64,000 bases of DNA from Mesobacillus maritimus. GTDB taxonomy: Bacteria > Bacillota > Bacilli > Bacillales > Cytobacillaceae. The notes below the pieces were generated by a model that saw nothing but the letters and a program-made list of their open reading frames with translations, searched no databases and was not told the DNA's origin. Shown here piece by piece: positions 34,073 through 43,296 of the stretch. Both the position numbers and the translations under genes were made by a program. Numbering within the stretch: position 1 is the first letter of the stretch; each line of letters starts with the position of its first letter. The stretch is taken from NCBI RefSeq assembly GCF_019749255.1, contig NZ_JACWFH010000005.1, forward strand, positions 62,001 through 126,000, in the 5' to 3' direction.

Positions 34073-37000
34073 TTAAACTGAGAAATAAAACTCTGTTTCA
34101 CTTCCAGATTGGGTAGCTGTCACTTCTAGGCGAGCATCAATCCGTTCCTTTAGTTCTGGAACATGTGAAATGATCCCGACTAAACGACCGCTACTTTGAA
34201 TATCAATCAATGCCTCGATTGCCTGATCTAAAGATTCTGGGTCAAGCGTTCCAAAGCCTTCGTCAATGAACATGGTCTCTAATGACACACCACCGGCATA
34301 ATTTTGAACAACATCTGCTAAACCTAGCGCTAAAGAAAGGGCTGCTTTGAAGCTTTCCCCACCCGAGAGAGTTTTTACGTGGCGTGTTTGACTCGTATAC
34401 TGGTCAAACACCAACAGTTCTAGTCCACTCTGAACATTTCCCTTCGAACGATCAGTTTTTCGTAATAGTTTGTAACGTCCACTTGTCATTTTTCCCAACC
34501 GAACATTCGCTTCTGTTAAAATATCATCAAGAAATGCAGCAAGAACAAAGCGCTCGAACGTAATTCGATACGTATTCTGTCCCTTAGATATTTCGTAAAG
34601 ATGCCCAATCAGATTATACCGTTCTTCTAATGACTTAATATTCTCATTGATGCTCTCGACAGTAGCTACAATCTGTTTATTCTCACGCAATTTAATATAA
34701 AGATTTTGGTACTCTTCCTCTAAGTTTGCAATCACCTGTTCAAGTTCTAATAAAGCCGTACGCACTCCCTCAATATCAGGACGTTTAGCATCTTTTAATA
34801 GTTTTGAATATTCGTCTAAACGGTCCGAAACGGAACGAAACTCCTCTCGATAATTACGGGTTTCCGCTTCTAGTTTTTCAACCACCACGTCATCTCGTTT
34901 AGCTTCCCGGTATAGTGAATAGGTTTCAAAACCCTGTTGATTCATTGTATTGATAAAGGTAGCCCGCTCATCATCCAATTTGGTTTTCGTCTCATTGAGT
35001 CGTTTTTCTGCTTCCTCGAAGCGAGTTTTTTCCTTGTCTAGTAAATCCTTTGCATCCTGATATCGTTGTTGGGATAATTCAAGCTGACTAGCTAATTCCT
35101 CCTGAACACGAACTGCTCGTATATACTGCTGTTCAAATGCCTGCGAGGAGCGCAAATCCGCTGGAATACTTCCCATCAAACGAGCCAATGTCGTCTTCTT
35201 TTCTGTAAACTGAATCGTTAGTTGTTGCCGCTCACTATCAAGTGCTTTCTTTTTCTCCTGCAACTCTACCTTCACGTGATCAAGCTTTACAAGCTCTTCT
35301 TTTACTAATGGAAGTTGTTTCATTTTACTAGAAACTGCTCGTTGGTCTGTAACAAGTTGAGAAAGCTTGGATTCCACTGTTAGGATACGCTCCTGTAATT
35401 CATGAGCATCAAAATCAGGGTCCATGTTCTTGAGTTCAGAAAATAATTCATCGCCATTTTCTACAAGTGTATTTAATGTGAGGCTTATCTCCATCAAAAC
35501 TTTTTCACATTTATTTTTCTCTTTCTCAAGAAGGTCAGCTTGTTCCCTTGCGGCTTTAATATCCTTCTCGGTGGGAATTGACCCCTCTTCAGCTTTAGCT
35601 GGCTTAGGATGATGATTTGAGCCGCAAACCGGACATTCATGTCCATCAGTTAACTTGCTAGCCAATACGGCTGCCTGCGAATGTAACCATGTCTGCTCAA
35701 GAGTTTGAACTAGCGCTTTCCCATCGAGGAGCCTCGCTTCTGCATTTTCCAGTTCAGCTCTACGCTTATCATTTTCAAGGTTGCCTTGCTGAATTCGAAG
35801 TAGAATTGTTTCATATTTTTTGAGCTTGTCCAATTCTTGTTCGAGCTTTTCAATCTTCCGTTCACCCTCTAGGAAGGTAAGCTGGGATTTTTCAATTTCT
35901 TCTTTATTTACTTGAAGAGTTTTCAACTTTTCCTCGGTAGCCCGTACGGATTCTTCACATTGCTCGTTTTGCTTTTGGACAGAAGTAAGACTCTGATTTA
36001 CACGTTCCGTTTCCTGTTTCATGCCAGCAAAAGCTCTTACATCGTCTTTCATGTGCTCTAGCCGATTAACGGCCTCAACGGCATCCTTCCGTTCCTGTTC
36101 TCGAGCTGTTTGCTTTTCGAACTCTTGCTTACTCACATTCATGTTTTCTGTTAATATAGTTATCTTTTCAGAGGTAGTCCTCAAGAATACCTCTACTTGA
36201 TCAAGGTCTTTCTTCAGCCTATGACATAGCGCTTCTTGACTTTCGAGAATTGCTGCCTTTTTAGCATTTTGTATTTCTAATTCTTTTCCCTCAAAAATAA
36301 CCCTTTGTCCTTCAAGCTCTATTTTTTTCTGCTGTAACCCTTCCATTACTTGTAGCTGCTTTAATAGAGATTCAGCTTCAAAAAGCTGTTGCTGCACCTG
36401 ATCACGCTGTTGTTGCTTATTATTTTTCTCAGCATTTAAAGCCGCTAGTTTTGTCTCCATCGCACCAATTTCATTTTTTATTAATGGAATCATTAGGACA
36501 TCATTTGTACTAGCACTTTCAAGAAATTCTATTAATTCCTCATTACCCAACGCCTGTGCCCTCCGTAGAGTGGCGCTTCGTTCATCAATTTGAATTTCAA
36601 CCGTTTTTTTAAGTTCTGTTGCTTCCTCTTTCAGACGCTCCTCTACCTTTTTATAGATTTCAGTATGAAACAGCCTCTGTAGAATCACTTCTTTCTCTTT
36701 ACTATCAGAAGTTAATAGTTTTCTAAATTCTCCTTGGGGGATCATTAATATTTGGCGAAATTGATTGCTATCGATAATCATAATTTCTTTAATCTTTTCG
36801 TCCACATCGCGAACATTGGCTGCAAGTAACTTCGGCGAATTGTTACCCTCTAGCAGATACAGCTCTGCCTTTGCTCCCACCGTTGTATAACCATCTCCAC
36901 GCTCTTTTCGTTTTTCCTGCTGAGGAGAACGAGTAATTCGGTACGATTTTTGGCGAAGTGAGAAATCTAGACTAACCTCAGTTAGTACATCATCCTTTGC

Positions 37001-37210
37001 AAACTGACTTCGAAGGTCACTGCCATTTCGGTCTTCTCCACTTGCCTTGCCGTAAATGGCATAGCTGATGCCGTCAAAAATCGTTGTTTTCCCGGAACCT
37101 GTTTTGCCTGAAACAACAAACATAGTACGATTTTCAAGTCTAGTAAAATCAATAATTTCCGTCCCTGCATAGGGTCCAAAAGCCTGTAGAGTTAATTTTA
37201 ATGGTTTCAT
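34073..37210 (-). CDS. sbcC: exonuclease subunit SbcC (Rad50-like)
   Basis: A 1045-residue SMC-like ATPase. Walker A is GKTGSGKTT (about residues 35-43). Two long coiled-coil arms surround the zinc hook CPVC (about residues 524-527). The ABC signature is TLSGGESFKAALSLALG and Walker B MFIDEGFGTLD. With SbcD it forms the nuclease that opens hairpins and processes protein-blocked DNA ends. Its start overlaps the sbcD stop (ATGA). Confidence 0.95.
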   Translation of the reverse strand: MKPLKLTLQAFGPYAGTEIIDFTRLENRTMFVVSGKTGSGKTTIFDGISYAIYGKASGEDRNGSDLRSQFAKDDVLTEVSLDFSLRQKSYRITRSPQQEKRKERGDGYTTVGAKAELYLLEGNNSPKLLAANVRDVDEKIKEIMIIDSNQFRQILMIPQGEFRKLLTSDSKEKEVILQRLFHTEIYKKVEERLKEEATELKKTVEIQIDERSATLRRAQALGNEELIEFLESASTNDVLMIPLIKNEIGAMETKLAALNAEKNNKQQQRDQVQQQLFEAESLLKQLQVMEGLQQKKIELEGQRVIFEGKELEIQNAKKAAILESQEALCHRLKKDLDQVEVFLRTTSEKITILTENMNVSKQEFEKQTAREQERKDAVEAVNRLEHMKDDVRAFAGMKQETERVNQSLTSVQKQNEQCEESVRATEEKLKTLQVNKEEIEKSQLTFLEGERKIEKLEQELDKLKKYETILLRIQQGNLENDKRRAELENAEARLLDGKALVQTLEQTWLHSQAAVLASKLTDGHECPVCGSNHHPKPAKAEEGSIPTEKDIKAAREQADLLEKEKNKCEKVLMEISLTLNTLVENGDELFSELKNMDPDFDAHELQERILTVESKLSQLVTDQRAVSSKMKQLPLVKEELVKLDHVKVELQEKKKALDSERQQLTIQFTEKKTTLARLMGSIPADLRSSQAFEQQYIRAVRVQEELASQLELSQQRYQDAKDLLDKEKTRFEEAEKRLNETKTKLDDERATFINTMNQQGFETYSLYREAKRDDVVVEKLEAETRNYREEFRSVSDRLDEYSKLLKDAKRPDIEGVRTALLELEQVIANLEEEYQNLYIKLRENKQIVATVESINENIKSLEERYNLIGHLYEISKGQNTYRITFERFVLAAFLDDILTEANVRLGKMTSGRYKLLRKTDRSKGNVQSGLELLVFDQYTSQTRHVKTLSGGESFKAALSLALGLADVVQNYAGGVSLETMFIDEGFGTLDPESLDQAIEALIDIQSSGRLVGIISHVPELKERIDARLEVTATQSGSETEFYFSV

Positions 37211-38361
37211 TTTTGTCCCTCCGCTTTTAGGACATTGTTCATAATTCCTGTCATAATTTCACGCTTCTCATCGGTGAATTCAGCCGTTGTCATTTCCCGG
37301 TAAAAATGTTCAAACAAGTCTATTTCAGTTTTCTTGTCGTCTTTAAAGGATTGAAAATTCCTTAAATGTTTTTGATCTAATGACTCAATTTTCCGTTCGA
37401 GGTGCAAAACATTCGGGTATATTTGCCGGAGCTTGCCAATTGGATCAATTAAAGAACCACCGTCCAGTAGCGTAACCTTAAGATAATCATCCACCTTTTG
37501 CTTTTCATAAAATTGTGGATCAAGCAGCTCCTCAAGATATCCTTCTACTTCCCGCATATCCTGCCTTGGAGTTAAGGTTCTTTGTCTAATATTGAAGCTA
37601 CCATTGTCGTTCATCTCAATAATAGAGATTGATTTCCGCTGTTTCGCTTCAGAGAAAGAATACTTCATCAATGAACCAGAATATTTTATCTTGTCATGGC
37701 GAATAGCATCAGGACTATGTAGGTGTCCTAGTGCTGTATAGGAAAAGGGGGCAAACAAATCTGAGGTTACACACCCGGACCCACCGACCGATAAGGTCCG
37801 TTCCGATTCACAAGTCTCTCCGCCGAGGACAAAGGCATGTCCCACTAAGACATTCGGTTCGTTTGGATTTATATTTTCTTCAATTTTACCAATGAGCGCT
37901 TTCATCGCATCTTGATGAGAATGGACGGTTGGGTCATCTAGAAGGTGGCGCACTTGTCCTGGCTCAGCATATGGTACTAAGTGAAAATTGACGCCATTCA
38001 CCTGGACCGGATGTAGGTCAGGTGTCAACTTTCCTGTTAAATAAAAATGATTATGTTTGTACCAGGAGCTTCCGAACGAAAGGCGCTCAGCACTATCATG
38101 ATTTCCCGCAATCGCAACAATCGGAATGTTAAGCTCCACATTTATTTTAAAAAGCACTTCGTCTAAAAGCTCCACTGCATCAATAGGTGGCACCGAACGG
38201 TCATAGAGATCACCCGCTATTACGACCGCATCTGGCTTCTCTTCCGCGACCACATCAATAAATTGGTTTAACAGAAATCGCTGATCTTCCGTCATATATA
38301 TTCCGTGAACTAGCTTCCCCAAGTGCCAGTCTCCTGTATGGATAAATTTCAATCTCCTCAC
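37207..38361 (-). CDS. sbcD: exonuclease subunit SbcD (Mre11-like)
   Basis: A 384-residue metallophosphoesterase. Metal-binding motifs are TGDWHLGK (D, H), AGDLYDRS (D), GNHDS (N, H), GHAFV and GHLHS. It is the nuclease partner of SbcC and is translationally coupled to it. A LexA-like box and an extended -10 promoter lie upstream. Confidence 0.95.
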   Translation of the reverse strand: MRRLKFIHTGDWHLGKLVHGIYMTEDQRFLLNQFIDVVAEEKPDAVVIAGDLYDRSVPPIDAVELLDEVLFKINVELNIPIVAIAGNHDSAERLSFGSSWYKHNHFYLTGKLTPDLHPVQVNGVNFHLVPYAEPGQVRHLLDDPTVHSHQDAMKALIGKIEENINPNEPNVLVGHAFVLGGETCESERTLSVGGSGCVTSDLFAPFSYTALGHLHSPDAIRHDKIKYSGSLMKYSFSEAKQRKSISIIEMNDNGSFNIRQRTLTPRQDMREVEGYLEELLDPQFYEKQKVDDYLKVTLLDGGSLIDPIGKLRQIYPNVLHLERKIESLDQKHLRNFQSFKDDKKTEIDLFEHFYREMTTAEFTDEKREIMTGIMNNVLKAEGQK

Positions 38362-38390
38362 CTCTCCTTATCTCTTTCTCCAATGCTATC

Positions 38391-38399
38391 ATTATAGCA
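38391..38399 (-). promoter_or_regulatory. extended -10 promoter of sbcDC
   Basis: TGCTATAAT on the minus strand, 30 nt before the sbcD start. The -35 region is weak, which extended -10 promoters tolerate. Confidence 0.5.
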
Positions 38400-38521
38400 G
38401 ACAAGTTATCTCCTTAATCAGGACAAAATAAGGAAACAATTCCAAGCAACTATTTATCTCAATCCCCACTTTTTCATTGAACTGAATTAGGAAACATTCT
38501 GCCATTTGCTCCCTCACCAAG

Positions 38522-38533
38522 GAACGTACGTTC
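38522..38533. promoter_or_regulatory. LexA (SOS) box-like palindrome
   Basis: GAAC-GTAC-GTTC fits the Bacillus LexA core CGAACRNRYGTTYG except for the outer bases. It lies about 125 bp upstream of the extended -10 and 160 bp before sbcD, in a 317-bp gene-free stretch. The distance is long for direct repression, so a second, upstream promoter may exist. Confidence 0.55.
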
Positions 38534-38631
38534 TTATTTTATCAATAAAACTAGAAAGAATCTACCTAAAACTATCAGTTATGCTAATGTTTCCGTTTCA
38601 ATCAGATTTGTTTTAAATATAGCCATCAAAA

Positions 38632-38672
38632 GAAAAAAAGGATGCATTGTCTTTTTCATGCATCCCTTTTTC
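38632..38672 (-). terminator. cotH terminator
   Basis: GGATGCAT pairs with ATGCATCC, followed by T7 on the minus strand. Confidence 0.85.
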
Positions 38673-38678
38673 CTTATA

Positions 38679-39758
38679 TTACTCTAATTTATACATTTGT
38701 TCTTTAATAAACCTTCGTCTCTTTTCAATAAATTCTGCAATTACGGTAGGCTCTTGATCAAATTTTTCAATTGCATGTTTCTTATAGGGGTCTCTAAGAA
38801 CATAGGGGCGTAGATTGTTCACTAGACGCTCTATTTTAGGATTCATTTGCTCTAATGTAAAAGTGGTATTTAGCATTTCCCTTAAGATTTGTTGGTAACG
38901 TCTTCGAAAGGAATCAACGTCCAAAATCCTGGCCGTTAAAGTGTTAAAACCCGTAATGGGCACAAAGTCAGATCCAAGAAGCCTCCCGTGTACATCTCTC
39001 CCCCATGTAGCATCATAATCCCAAGGAATAATTTCAAAACGTCCTGTAGCCCCGTTTCGATATAAAGCATAATTATGAACAAATCCATCATAATTTTGGG
39101 TGAGCACCACCCCTGCTAACCAACGCAGATATTTTTCAACGTCTAGAATTCTGATAATCTCTTTATTAAAGTCCGCACGAGAAAGGGTATTAATCCTGAT
39201 AATCATCTCTTCTAAATCTGTTTCGGTTTGCTTACTTCCGTACTTCCTTTCATAACCAGAGGTAAGAGACGCTTTGGTTTTTTTTCCAATTCCACTTAAT
39301 AATGAAAAATTACCATCCCCATTTACCGCATAAAAAATAGCTCCTAAAGGGAGATTTCTTTTCATTAAAAACTGTTGATCAACCGATTCAAGCTCTAAGT
39401 AAATTCCTTGTGCCTTCCCATTTAAGGTTAAGAAAACATGTTTTGAAGTTGGTGAAAGACAACCAACCTCGGAAAAGAAATCAAGCGATAGCTTGTTCCG
39501 AATGAATGATGGATCTTTATATTCAGCATTAAGATGAATTTCTCTAGCACCTTGATAAATAGCTGGTTTGTAAAAGCCAATATGGTAAGACTTCTTTTTG
39601 AACTCACGTATGTGGGAACCACGATAAGCGATATCCACATCTAGCTTCTCACCTTTAGTTAAAAGTTTTGCTGGGACTGGATCGTCAATCCATACGTCAC
39701 GCTGAAGTTCATTTAAGTCTAGGGGTTCAATAAATAAATTGTACATAGGTATGCTCAT
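38679..39758 (-). CDS. cotH: spore coat protein kinase CotH
   Basis: A 359-residue CotH-family kinase. YRGSHIREFKKKSYHIGF is the family's N-terminal signature and PWDYDATWGRD the Asp-rich active site. CotH phosphorylates Ser-rich coat proteins and is needed for assembly of the outer spore coat. GGGGGGAGGAAC precedes the ATG. It is divergent from the Ser/His-rich protein gene, in an arrangement like cotH/cotG of Bacillus subtilis, where the neighbour is the substrate. Confidence 0.92.
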   Translation of the reverse strand: MSIPMYNLFIEPLDLNELQRDVWIDDPVPAKLLTKGEKLDVDIAYRGSHIREFKKKSYHIGFYKPAIYQGAREIHLNAEYKDPSFIRNKLSLDFFSEVGCLSPTSKHVFLTLNGKAQGIYLELESVDQQFLMKRNLPLGAIFYAVNGDGNFSLLSGIGKKTKASLTSGYERKYGSKQTETDLEEMIIRINTLSRADFNKEIIRILDVEKYLRWLAGVVLTQNYDGFVHNYALYRNGATGRFEIIPWDYDATWGRDVHGRLLGSDFVPITGFNTLTARILDVDSFRRRYQQILREMLNTTFTLEQMNPKIERLVNNLRPYVLRDPYKKHAIEKFDQEPTVIAEFIEKRRRFIKEQMYKLE

Positions 39759-39923
39759 GTTCCTCCCCCTTCTTCCTTTTTATTAAATCGTATGTAAAAG
39801 GGGGTCATGTCCTCTAAATCATTCGTCCATTTTTATTAAAAATACGCACTAGCCCACCACCTTTTTAGGTTCTTGCAGTATTTTATTAATAGAACAAGAA
39901 ATAAATATGAGGGAGGTTTGGTT

Positions 39924-40511
39924 TTGACACGTTCATATTCAAGTCATGATATTGAAAAAGCTGTTGAAATAGCTGAGACAAGGGGGCTTGATGACTTTTT
40001 GATGCAACACCCCCATGAGAAACGGATTGATACGGATAAAAAAACTGAGAGGGAATTTCACAGAAATTTTACAGGGCAACAAGAAAGAAATGAAAACACT
40101 AAGAAGAGCATCTTTGATGTGATTATGTTTGGTTCAAGTCATCCAAAAACACACCATAAGGATTCTCACGCAGACCAGATAATGACAAGTAGTTCAAGTG
40201 AAAGAAGTGAGTCTCCTAGAATAGAAGACGATATGACGACCTGCGATCCTTGTGAAGAAGTGCAAGAAATTGTCAGAGGAATTAGAGCTGGAAAATATAA
40301 ACTTAGAACGACAGCGTTACAGGGAGGCAGCACCACGGAAAGAACTCATCATAATAAGAACAACAGATTAAGACATCCTGAACACTGGCGTACGCTAAAC
40401 AATCACAAAAGAGAAACTAGAATGAACGAGGTACAACAGGATCAGCTCCACTATCACAGTGCCTACTGGGAAAATGGGAATATGTGGGCATTAAAACTAA
40501 AGCTGAAGTAA
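39924..40511 (+). CDS. hydrophilic protein divergent from cotH, candidate spore coat protein
   Basis: A 195-residue, very hydrophilic protein rich in His, Ser, Arg and Glu (TSSSSERSESPRIEDD; THHNKNNRLRHPEHWR). The N-terminus TRSYSSHDIEKAVEIAETRG is helical. I recognise no domain. The start is TTG after GGGAGGTTTGG; the frame runs 17 codons further up without a ribosome site. Position next to cotH and Ser-rich stretches suggest a CotH substrate, which is inference only. Confidence 0.65.
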   Translation: MTRSYSSHDIEKAVEIAETRGLDDFLMQHPHEKRIDTDKKTEREFHRNFTGQQERNENTKKSIFDVIMFGSSHPKTHHKDSHADQIMTSSSSERSESPRIEDDMTTCDPCEEVQEIVRGIRAGKYKLRTTALQGGSTTERTHHNKNNRLRHPEHWRTLNNHKRETRMNEVQQDQLHYHSAYWENGNMWALKLKLK

Positions 40512-40540
40512 CGGAACTTAGAGTACTTTTATGAATTAAT

Positions 40541-40573
40541 AAAAGCCCAACCAAATTGGCTGGGCTTAGAATT
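40541..40573. terminator. terminator between coat gene and csp
   Basis: AGCCCAGCCAATTTGGTTGG on the minus strand begins a hairpin ending GGGCT, followed by TTTATT. It can also act on the plus strand. Confidence 0.75.
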
Positions 40574-40590
40574 TTTATAGTTGAATAATA

Positions 40591-40791
40591 TTATAGTTTA
40601 ACAACATTAGAAGCTTGAGGTCCACGAGCACCTTCAACTACTTCGAAGGAAACTTCTTGACCTTCATCTAAAGATTTGAAGCCTTCAGATTGAATAGCAG
40701 AGAAATGAACAAATACGTCATTGCCATCTTCAGTTTCGATGAATCCGAAACCTTTTTCAGCGTTAAACCATTTAACTTTACCGTTTTTCAT
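40591..40791 (-). CDS. cold shock protein, CspA family
   Basis: A 66-residue cold-shock domain protein. RNA-binding motifs RNP1 (KGFGFIE) and RNP2 (VFVHF) are complete, after GKVKWFNAE. It is an RNA chaperone bound to single-stranded nucleic acid. TAGGAGGA precedes the ATG. The mRNA leader is long (about 150 nt), as for cold-regulated csp genes. Confidence 0.95.
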   Translation of the reverse strand: MKNGKVKWFNAEKGFGFIETEDGNDVFVHFSAIQSEGFKSLDEGQEVSFEVVEGARGPQASNVVKL

Positions 40792-40946
40792 AAAAAAAAA
40801 TCCTCCTAGATTGGCTATCTATCAATAGCCGCGTTGATTTTGCCCATTCACAACGTTTAGTATTGCAGTTCATACTCAACTTATTCAAACCATACATCTT
40901 TCGAACAAGCTAATTGCGTTATCTAACTCGTGCAATCGGCTCCTTA

Positions 40947-40975
40947 AATTTACCATCGTTTTAAAAATATGTCAA
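40947..40975 (-). promoter_or_regulatory. sigma-A promoter of the csp gene with long leader
   Basis: TTGACA (40970-40975) and TAAATT (40947-40952) are 17 bp apart. The start of transcription near 40940 gives a leader of about 150 nt, which is a candidate cold-sensing RNA. Confidence 0.8.
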
Positions 40976-41337
40976 TATGAAAACCCTTACAAAATTACCT
41001 TTCAACACCCTTAAAATGTACACTATGTATCAAAAGGGCTGGACAAGAATGATAAAACGCTCCTCGGATTTTTATTGCAGAGTAAGATTTTATTACAGTA
41101 ATTTCACGAATTTACCTACATTTTAAAAAGACGATATCGATAAGAACTATGGATTTTGAAAAAAATATTATTTTCTTATTTTACAAGTCCACCTTCTTAT
41201 TTGCTAATGCGGCGAAGTGCCAATTTGTTGGTTAGTGAAGTGCGAAGTTCACCAAGATCCCCTTTAATCAGAATGACGAAACCCCTAAAGCCAAATGACT
41301 CTAAGGGTTTCCAAAAGGTTATTAGGGTGTCCTATGC
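40976..41337. other. gene-free stretch
   Basis: I see no gene here. Near 41279-41321 an imperfect hairpin (AAACCC...GGGTTT) lies past the stop of the repeat protein and may be its terminator, although the T run is poor. Confidence 0.35.
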
Positions 41338-41706
41338 TTATCTTCTTCTACGATGTTTTTTCTTTCTGTTATCATCGTCTTCATCTCTGATCCCAGCTAC
41401 AAGATCATTGATTAAACAACGACGAACTGCACGGCAAATGTCTTCACTGTTAACATAAGCCTTCACTGGAACTCTGAAATTGTCAAACGTTCCTAGCACG
41501 GCATCATCGTTTCTGTTGTGTCCTCTGTCAAAAGTACCTGCGACATCCCCAGTGTCTCTCTTGCGGCGGCGTCCAGTTTGAGCACCTGCTACATCTCCAG
41601 TATCTCTCTTGCGACGGCGTCCAGTTTGAGCACCTGCTACATTTCCTCTTCCTCTTTTGTCGTCACTAGTGAATAGTCCAGCGACATCATCATTATAATA
41701 TCCCAT
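41338..41706 (-). CDS. basic repeat protein, probable spore coat/exosporium protein
   Basis: A 122-residue, very basic protein. Residues 21-52 are two tandem 16-residue units (G-N/D-VAGAQTGRRRKRDT), and a third unit diverges after GDVAG. The C-terminal part (VKAYVNSEDICRAVRRCLIND) is ordered-looking with two Cys, and the tail is KKKHRRRR. GGAGGGAAATTCAA precedes the ATG. A sigma-K promoter-like sequence lies upstream, so late mother-cell expression and a coat role are likely. The basic repeats recall CotG-type proteins. Confidence 0.7.
   Translation of the reverse strand: MGYYNDDVAGLFTSDDKRGRGNVAGAQTGRRRKRDTGDVAGAQTGRRRKRDTGDVAGTFDRGHNRNDDAVLGTFDNFRVPVKAYVNSEDICRAVRRCLINDLVAGIRDEDDDNRKKKHRRRR
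41551..41646 (-). repeat. two tandem 48-bp coding repeats
   Basis: Two nearly identical 48-bp units encode the 16-residue repeats; they differ at a few bases. Copy number may vary between strains. Confidence 0.8.
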
Positions 41707-41736
41707 TTGAATTTCCCTCCTTTCGGCTTTGTACTG

Positions 41737-41764
41737 TATACTATGTAGTCCTTGTACAGGCTGT
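41737..41764 (-). promoter_or_regulatory. sigma-K-type promoter of the repeat protein
   Basis: On the minus strand ACA (41762-41764), 16 bp, then CATAGTATA (41737-41745). This matches the late sporulation pattern AC / CATAnnnTA. Confidence 0.6.
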
Positions 41765-41986
41765 TAAGGCGAATATCTATCCAACAGTTAAAATGGGTTA
41801 TTATTTTGAAGCACAATTTTCAGATTAAACTCTCTAGTTGATTAAAAGTGGATGATTTAACCGTTTTGCACGGGAGGTTGCTCTAAGAATGTACTGTTGG
41901 GAAAATAAAAAAATATAGTGAAAAAGTTCTGAGAATAAAAAAACAAATTTCTCACTCTAAATGTTTGGATAATTTGATGTATTTTG

Positions 41987-41995
41987 TGTTATAAT
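41987..41995 (+). promoter_or_regulatory. extended -10 promoter of the 74-residue membrane protein
   Basis: TGTTATAAT at 41987-41995, about 140 bp before the ATG. No strong -35. The long leader shows no riboswitch I recognise. The rest of 41765-41980 appears empty. Confidence 0.5.
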
Positions 41996-42134
41996 ATTAA
42001 AATTTTCATATCTTATATAAAAGTACGTAAACTTCTTCGTAAATTCCCATAAACAGGGGATTACCTATAAACCACAAAACGCACCACTGGATTTTTGTTC
42101 GAAAAGTACCTCAATATTTTTAGGAGGGATAAGG

Positions 42135-42359
42135 ATGACAGAAATTCTAATTCTTATTTTCCTAATTTTATTTATTGTTTTTTTAAAGATGGCGATAGCC
42201 GCTTATTTAAAGAAAACCAATAATAAACACCTTTACATTTCACTTTGCCTTTTAAGTATGATTAGTGTATTCCTAATGCTGTTTTTATTCCCAACTAGTT
42301 TTGAGGAGATTAGAACTGACAAGCAAACAACCAACCAAACAAATGTTAAGAGTGGATGA
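42135..42359 (+). CDS. small membrane protein, unknown
   Basis: A 74-residue protein with two hydrophobic segments (about residues 3-27 and 35-54) and a polar Thr/Asn-rich tail (TDKQTTNQTNVKSG). I do not recognise it. TAGGAGGGATAAGG precedes the ATG, so translation is well supported. Single gene. Confidence 0.65.
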   Translation: MTEILILIFLILFIVFLKMAIAAYLKKTNNKHLYISLCLLSMISVFLMLFLFPTSFEEIRTDKQTTNQTNVKSG

Positions 42360-42564
42360 TTTAAAAGATCCTGATGAATGAAAATGGCATAGAAGATAAA
42401 AAATTTAGGAACATCCTTGAAGTATCAAATGGGATGAATAAATATTTTTCCTTTGTCTCCCCTTGAATTTTAGTGGAGGCATTTTTATTAGGACAAGAAG
42501 TTTTAAATTCCCATGCTTGTTCATAAAATGTAAAAACTTATAACGAGCTTTGGGAGTGGGTACC

Positions 42565-43203
42565 TTGAATATTAGCGTTCATTTACTAATTAGTTATATC
42601 TTTTTGGGTATAACATTAGCTGCTCCAATCGGCCCAGTGAACTCTGCTCGATTGGACAAAGGAATTAAAAATGGCTTTTGGCATGCATGGATTGTTGGAA
42701 CAGGCTCAATGATAGCAGATGGGATATTCATGATCATGATTTATTTCGGTCTTGTTAACTTTTTGGACATCCCCATCATTCAAATTTTCCTATGGCTTTT
42801 TGGAGGATTTGTGCTCATTTACTCTGGAGTTGAGAGTATCTTAGGGGCAAATAAATTTTCTTTTGATAATCGAAGACAAAAAGATTCCCTCTTAAGATGC
42901 TTTCTAACCGGTTTTATTATGTCTATCACAAGCCCATTGTCCATTTTGTTCTGGTTAGGAATTTATGGTTCGATCCTTGCCAAAACAGCTTCCTCATATG
43001 GGACCGGTCACTTATTGGTATATAGTAGTATGATCTTTCTAGGGTTAGCGATTTGGGATATACTTGTAGCTGCTTTAACCTCTGGCCTCCGAAATTATTT
43101 AAATTACAAGAGCCTTATTTTCGTATCCGTCCTGTCCGGCATTTCATTAGTTGGCTTCGGGCTATACTTTGGCTTTCAAGGAATTCAGGCACTTTTTCAA
43201 TAA
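42565..43203 (+). CDS. LysE family exporter
   Basis: A 212-residue LysE/RhtB-type exporter with six membrane helices. The first reads LISYIFLGITLAAPIGPVNS, containing the conserved APIGPV motif. Export of an amino acid or related molecule is expected. I use TTG at 42565, which follows GGGAGTGGGTACC; the frame runs five codons further up from another TTG. Confidence 0.8.
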   Translation: MNISVHLLISYIFLGITLAAPIGPVNSARLDKGIKNGFWHAWIVGTGSMIADGIFMIMIYFGLVNFLDIPIIQIFLWLFGGFVLIYSGVESILGANKFSFDNRRQKDSLLRCFLTGFIMSITSPLSILFWLGIYGSILAKTASSYGTGHLLVYSSMIFLGLAIWDILVAALTSGLRNYLNYKSLIFVSVLSGISLVGFGLYFGFQGIQALFQ

Positions 43204-43296
43204 CCGATCGAATTTTGTTTTAAATTGTGGAATAAAGGCACCCATCTAGGACCATTCTATTGATATGTAGTAGGTTAATTATATATAGGGGTGCTA

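Noticed and set aside
39759-39872. Sigma-K promoter before cotH
   Set aside because: CATACGATT is present on the minus strand, but no AC-type -35 box lies at the right distance.
41156-41458. 100-residue plus-strand frame
   Set aside because: It overlaps the repeat-protein gene antisense, has no ribosome site and a low-complexity composition.
41551-41646. Direct 48-bp repeats as a CRISPR-like array
   Set aside because: The units are adjacent with no spacers and lie in a coding frame as 16-residue protein repeats.
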